Below, in pieces: positions 5,601 to 6,081 of a stretch of 6,081 nt of DNA. The stretch spans positions 1 through 6,081 of the forward strand of contig JAFWBZ010000200.1 of NCBI GenBank assembly GCA_017537105.1, given 5' to 3'. Origin of the DNA: Clostridia bacterium. Its GTDB lineage: Bacteria > Bacillota > Clostridia > Christensenellales > Aristaeellaceae. Made by a program: the position numbers and the translations under genes. The notes beneath the pieces are model-generated. The model ran no database searches, had not been told where the DNA came from, and worked only from the letters and a program-made list of their open reading frames with translations. Positions within the stretch are counted from its first letter, which is position 1. Every line of letters begins with the position of its first letter.

Positions 5601-6081
5601 CGAGCTGACCTACGCCGGCGCGGAGCCCTTCCGGCAGCAGGATTTCAAGCTCACCGAGTCGGAGAAGCGCATCACCGCCATACGACAGCGCATCCGCGCC
5701 ATGGGCACCGTGAACGTCGCCGCGCTGGATGAATACCGGCACACCGTCGAGCGCATGGAGGCGCTGTCCACCCAGCGGGACGACCTGCTGAAGGCGCAGG
5801 CCGACCTGGAAAATATCGTCGCCGAACTCGAGGCGAAGATGGAAAAACAATTCAAGACGCAGTTTTCGCGGATGAACGAGAACTTCCAGCGCACCTTTGT
5901 CCGGCTGTTCGGCGGCGGCAAGGCGGAACTTCGGCTGACCGATCCCTCCGACGCGCTGAACTGCGGCATCGAGATCGTGGCGCAGCCTCCGGGTAAGAAG
6001 CTCCAGATGCTCTCGCTGCTCTCGGGCGGCGAGCGCGCGCTGACCGCCATCGCCATACAGTTTGCCATCCTCGATCTGAAG
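2695..6081 (+). CDS. smc: Chromosome partition protein SMC (3' end beyond window)
   Basis: SMC is the ATPase of the bacterial condensin complex with ScpA and ScpB; it loops and organises chromosomal DNA. The frame is open for 1129 codons to the window edge. The N-terminal head has Walker A GPNGCGKSN (31-39, Lys37), the conserved SLRG arginine (Arg57) and the Q-loop GQGRIDEIL (Gln143). Heptad-type coiled coil fills about 165-510. The hinge spans about 540-690, with GVHGVVADLI, GRATFLP and the glycine-rich GGSMTGG end. The returning coiled coil reaches about 1000, then MGTVNVAALDEY, FxxLFGGGKAEL and the ABC signature LSGGE (1109-1113). Walker B and the D-loop lie past the edge; family length (about 1190) implies about 60 missing residues. 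Start is TTG 2695, giving RLKKLLLHGFKSF like other SMCs. A Gly/Asp/Ser-rich stretch (522-540) precedes the hinge. smc is the last gene visible in the operon. Confidence 0.97.
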   Translation, partial: MRLKKLLLHGFKSFADHVEITFEDGITGVVGPNGCGKSNIADAVRWVLGEQSAKSLRGAKMEDVIFNGTEKRRRLSYCEVTLVFDNEDHALALDFAEVQVTRRVYRSGEGEYKINGAACRLRDIVDLFRDTGIGREGYSLIGQGRIDEILSAKSEDRRQVFEEAAGIVKYKARKLDAERRITHTQENLNRVEDILAELEERVEPLRQQSEAAREYLQLRDELKVLDLNVFLLRTERYEVRIRELKQSVEALGESILEANQALEKQGAERDEAQALLNRYELEASEKREVVQRLIREVEAGEGAVQVMRERIAAGEKDRDRIESQLSAAAEGGEGIRRQVEQMTGEIDAEASAIDGAAASLAEKEQALSRSESELSDLEERSEGAKQQIIQSMNRLSDVRSQRARLSAMKTALENQIEAMQADREHEQSGVISLGEHVESARSILEEETARKQELDRQVAEMQDRVQALGDESQQLQQHVTRLQSERQQRDSRLKLLREMQRDYEGYTNAVKQVLMQARRQQGGALASDGAGDGSGPRGKGVHGVVADLIHVPARLERAMDMVLGGALQNIVVDRDEDAKRMIEYLRVNRFGRATFLPIASVRGRTLSPQERSVLTMPGCIGLASELIEFDPIYQGVVDNLLGRTVVAENLATGIAIQRAARYQLRLVTIEGDVMHSGGSMTGGSVQSRMTSLLSRAREIEESEQALKKIDAEFTASREKYAKLEDDRGQLKRERGELYDELHRQEVAVARAEAQLKAALEEQDSNNQRVARMEAERDRLRAQLSDVTESLTALDTQQQSAESSTDDRQAEVKRLSEEIYRLRGETDALRETVNEERVSLASRRRGLEADIAARDRLSSQAEDADRLRTESEAALAECRNALEKNAALLESDVENLHQSKAQLDAAREAFDASDGLRTGVQKQLQQLAERIDALRADLDDFSDRHHRSELQLQRVEGEFKQIQDRIWEDYELTYAGAEPFRQQDFKLTESEKRITAIRQRIRAMGTVNVAALDEYRHTVERMEALSTQRDDLLKAQADLENIVAELEAKMEKQFKTQFSRMNENFQRTFVRLFGGGKAELRLTDPSDALNCGIEIVAQPPGKKLQMLSLLSGGERALTAIAIQFAILDLK

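Noticed and set aside
2368..5850. A 1160-codon open frame on the minus strand across smc and the end of rnc
   Set aside because: It is in exact codon register with smc, so over smc it only requires absence of the sense codons TTA, CTA and TCA, which GC-rich genes avoid. Its Leu/Gln-rich product is the complement of Glu/Leu-rich coiled-coil codons. No ribosome site or family resemblance supports it.

Overview
The window looks like chromosomal DNA from a GC-rich member of the Firmicutes, most likely an uncultured Clostridia-type bacterium. The basis is the gene order plsX-acpP-rnc-smc, the strong Shine-Dalgarno sites (AGGAGG type), sigma-A-like promoters, and GC-rich coding sequence set against clearly AT-rich intergenic DNA. 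The genus cannot be fixed from sequence alone. This is a conserved housekeeping region. I found no mobile element, CRISPR array or obvious new system; the interest lies in regulatory structure and in deviations of individual residues.

Left part (1-558). A tRNA-Arg with anticodon CCG lies on the minus strand (300-376). It has a near-consensus promoter to its right and a perfect 16-bp inverted-repeat terminator to its left. Beyond the terminator, an extended -10 on the minus strand suggests another leftward transcription unit whose gene begins at or past the left edge. The rest of 1-258 shows no supportable gene. The 377-558 gap holds two divergent promoters, one for the tRNA and one for plsX, and no gene.

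Right part (559-6081). Four genes run rightward, probably as one operon from the promoter at 501-529. They are plsX (acyl-phosphate synthesis for phospholipids), acpP (acyl carrier protein, the partner of PlsX), rnc (RNase III) and smc (chromosome condensation ATPase). The smc gene is cut by the right edge after its ABC signature motif, leaving about 60 C-terminal codons outside. Compared with the Bacillus arrangement plsX-fabD-fabG-acpA-rnc-smc, fabD and fabG are missing between plsX and acpP.

How the genes work together. PlsX and ACP link fatty acid synthesis to membrane lipid synthesis. RNase III and SMC are co-transcribed passengers, as in many Firmicutes. The most notable structure is a roughly 20-bp imperfect hairpin filling the acpP-rnc gap and ending at the rnc ribosome binding site. 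It would suit RNase III cleaving its own message. Other points are an ACP with an unusual helix II (DSA instead of DSL, acidic residues lost), an RNase III with Gln in place of the first Glu of its signature, and a Gly/Asp/Ser-rich insertion before the SMC hinge.
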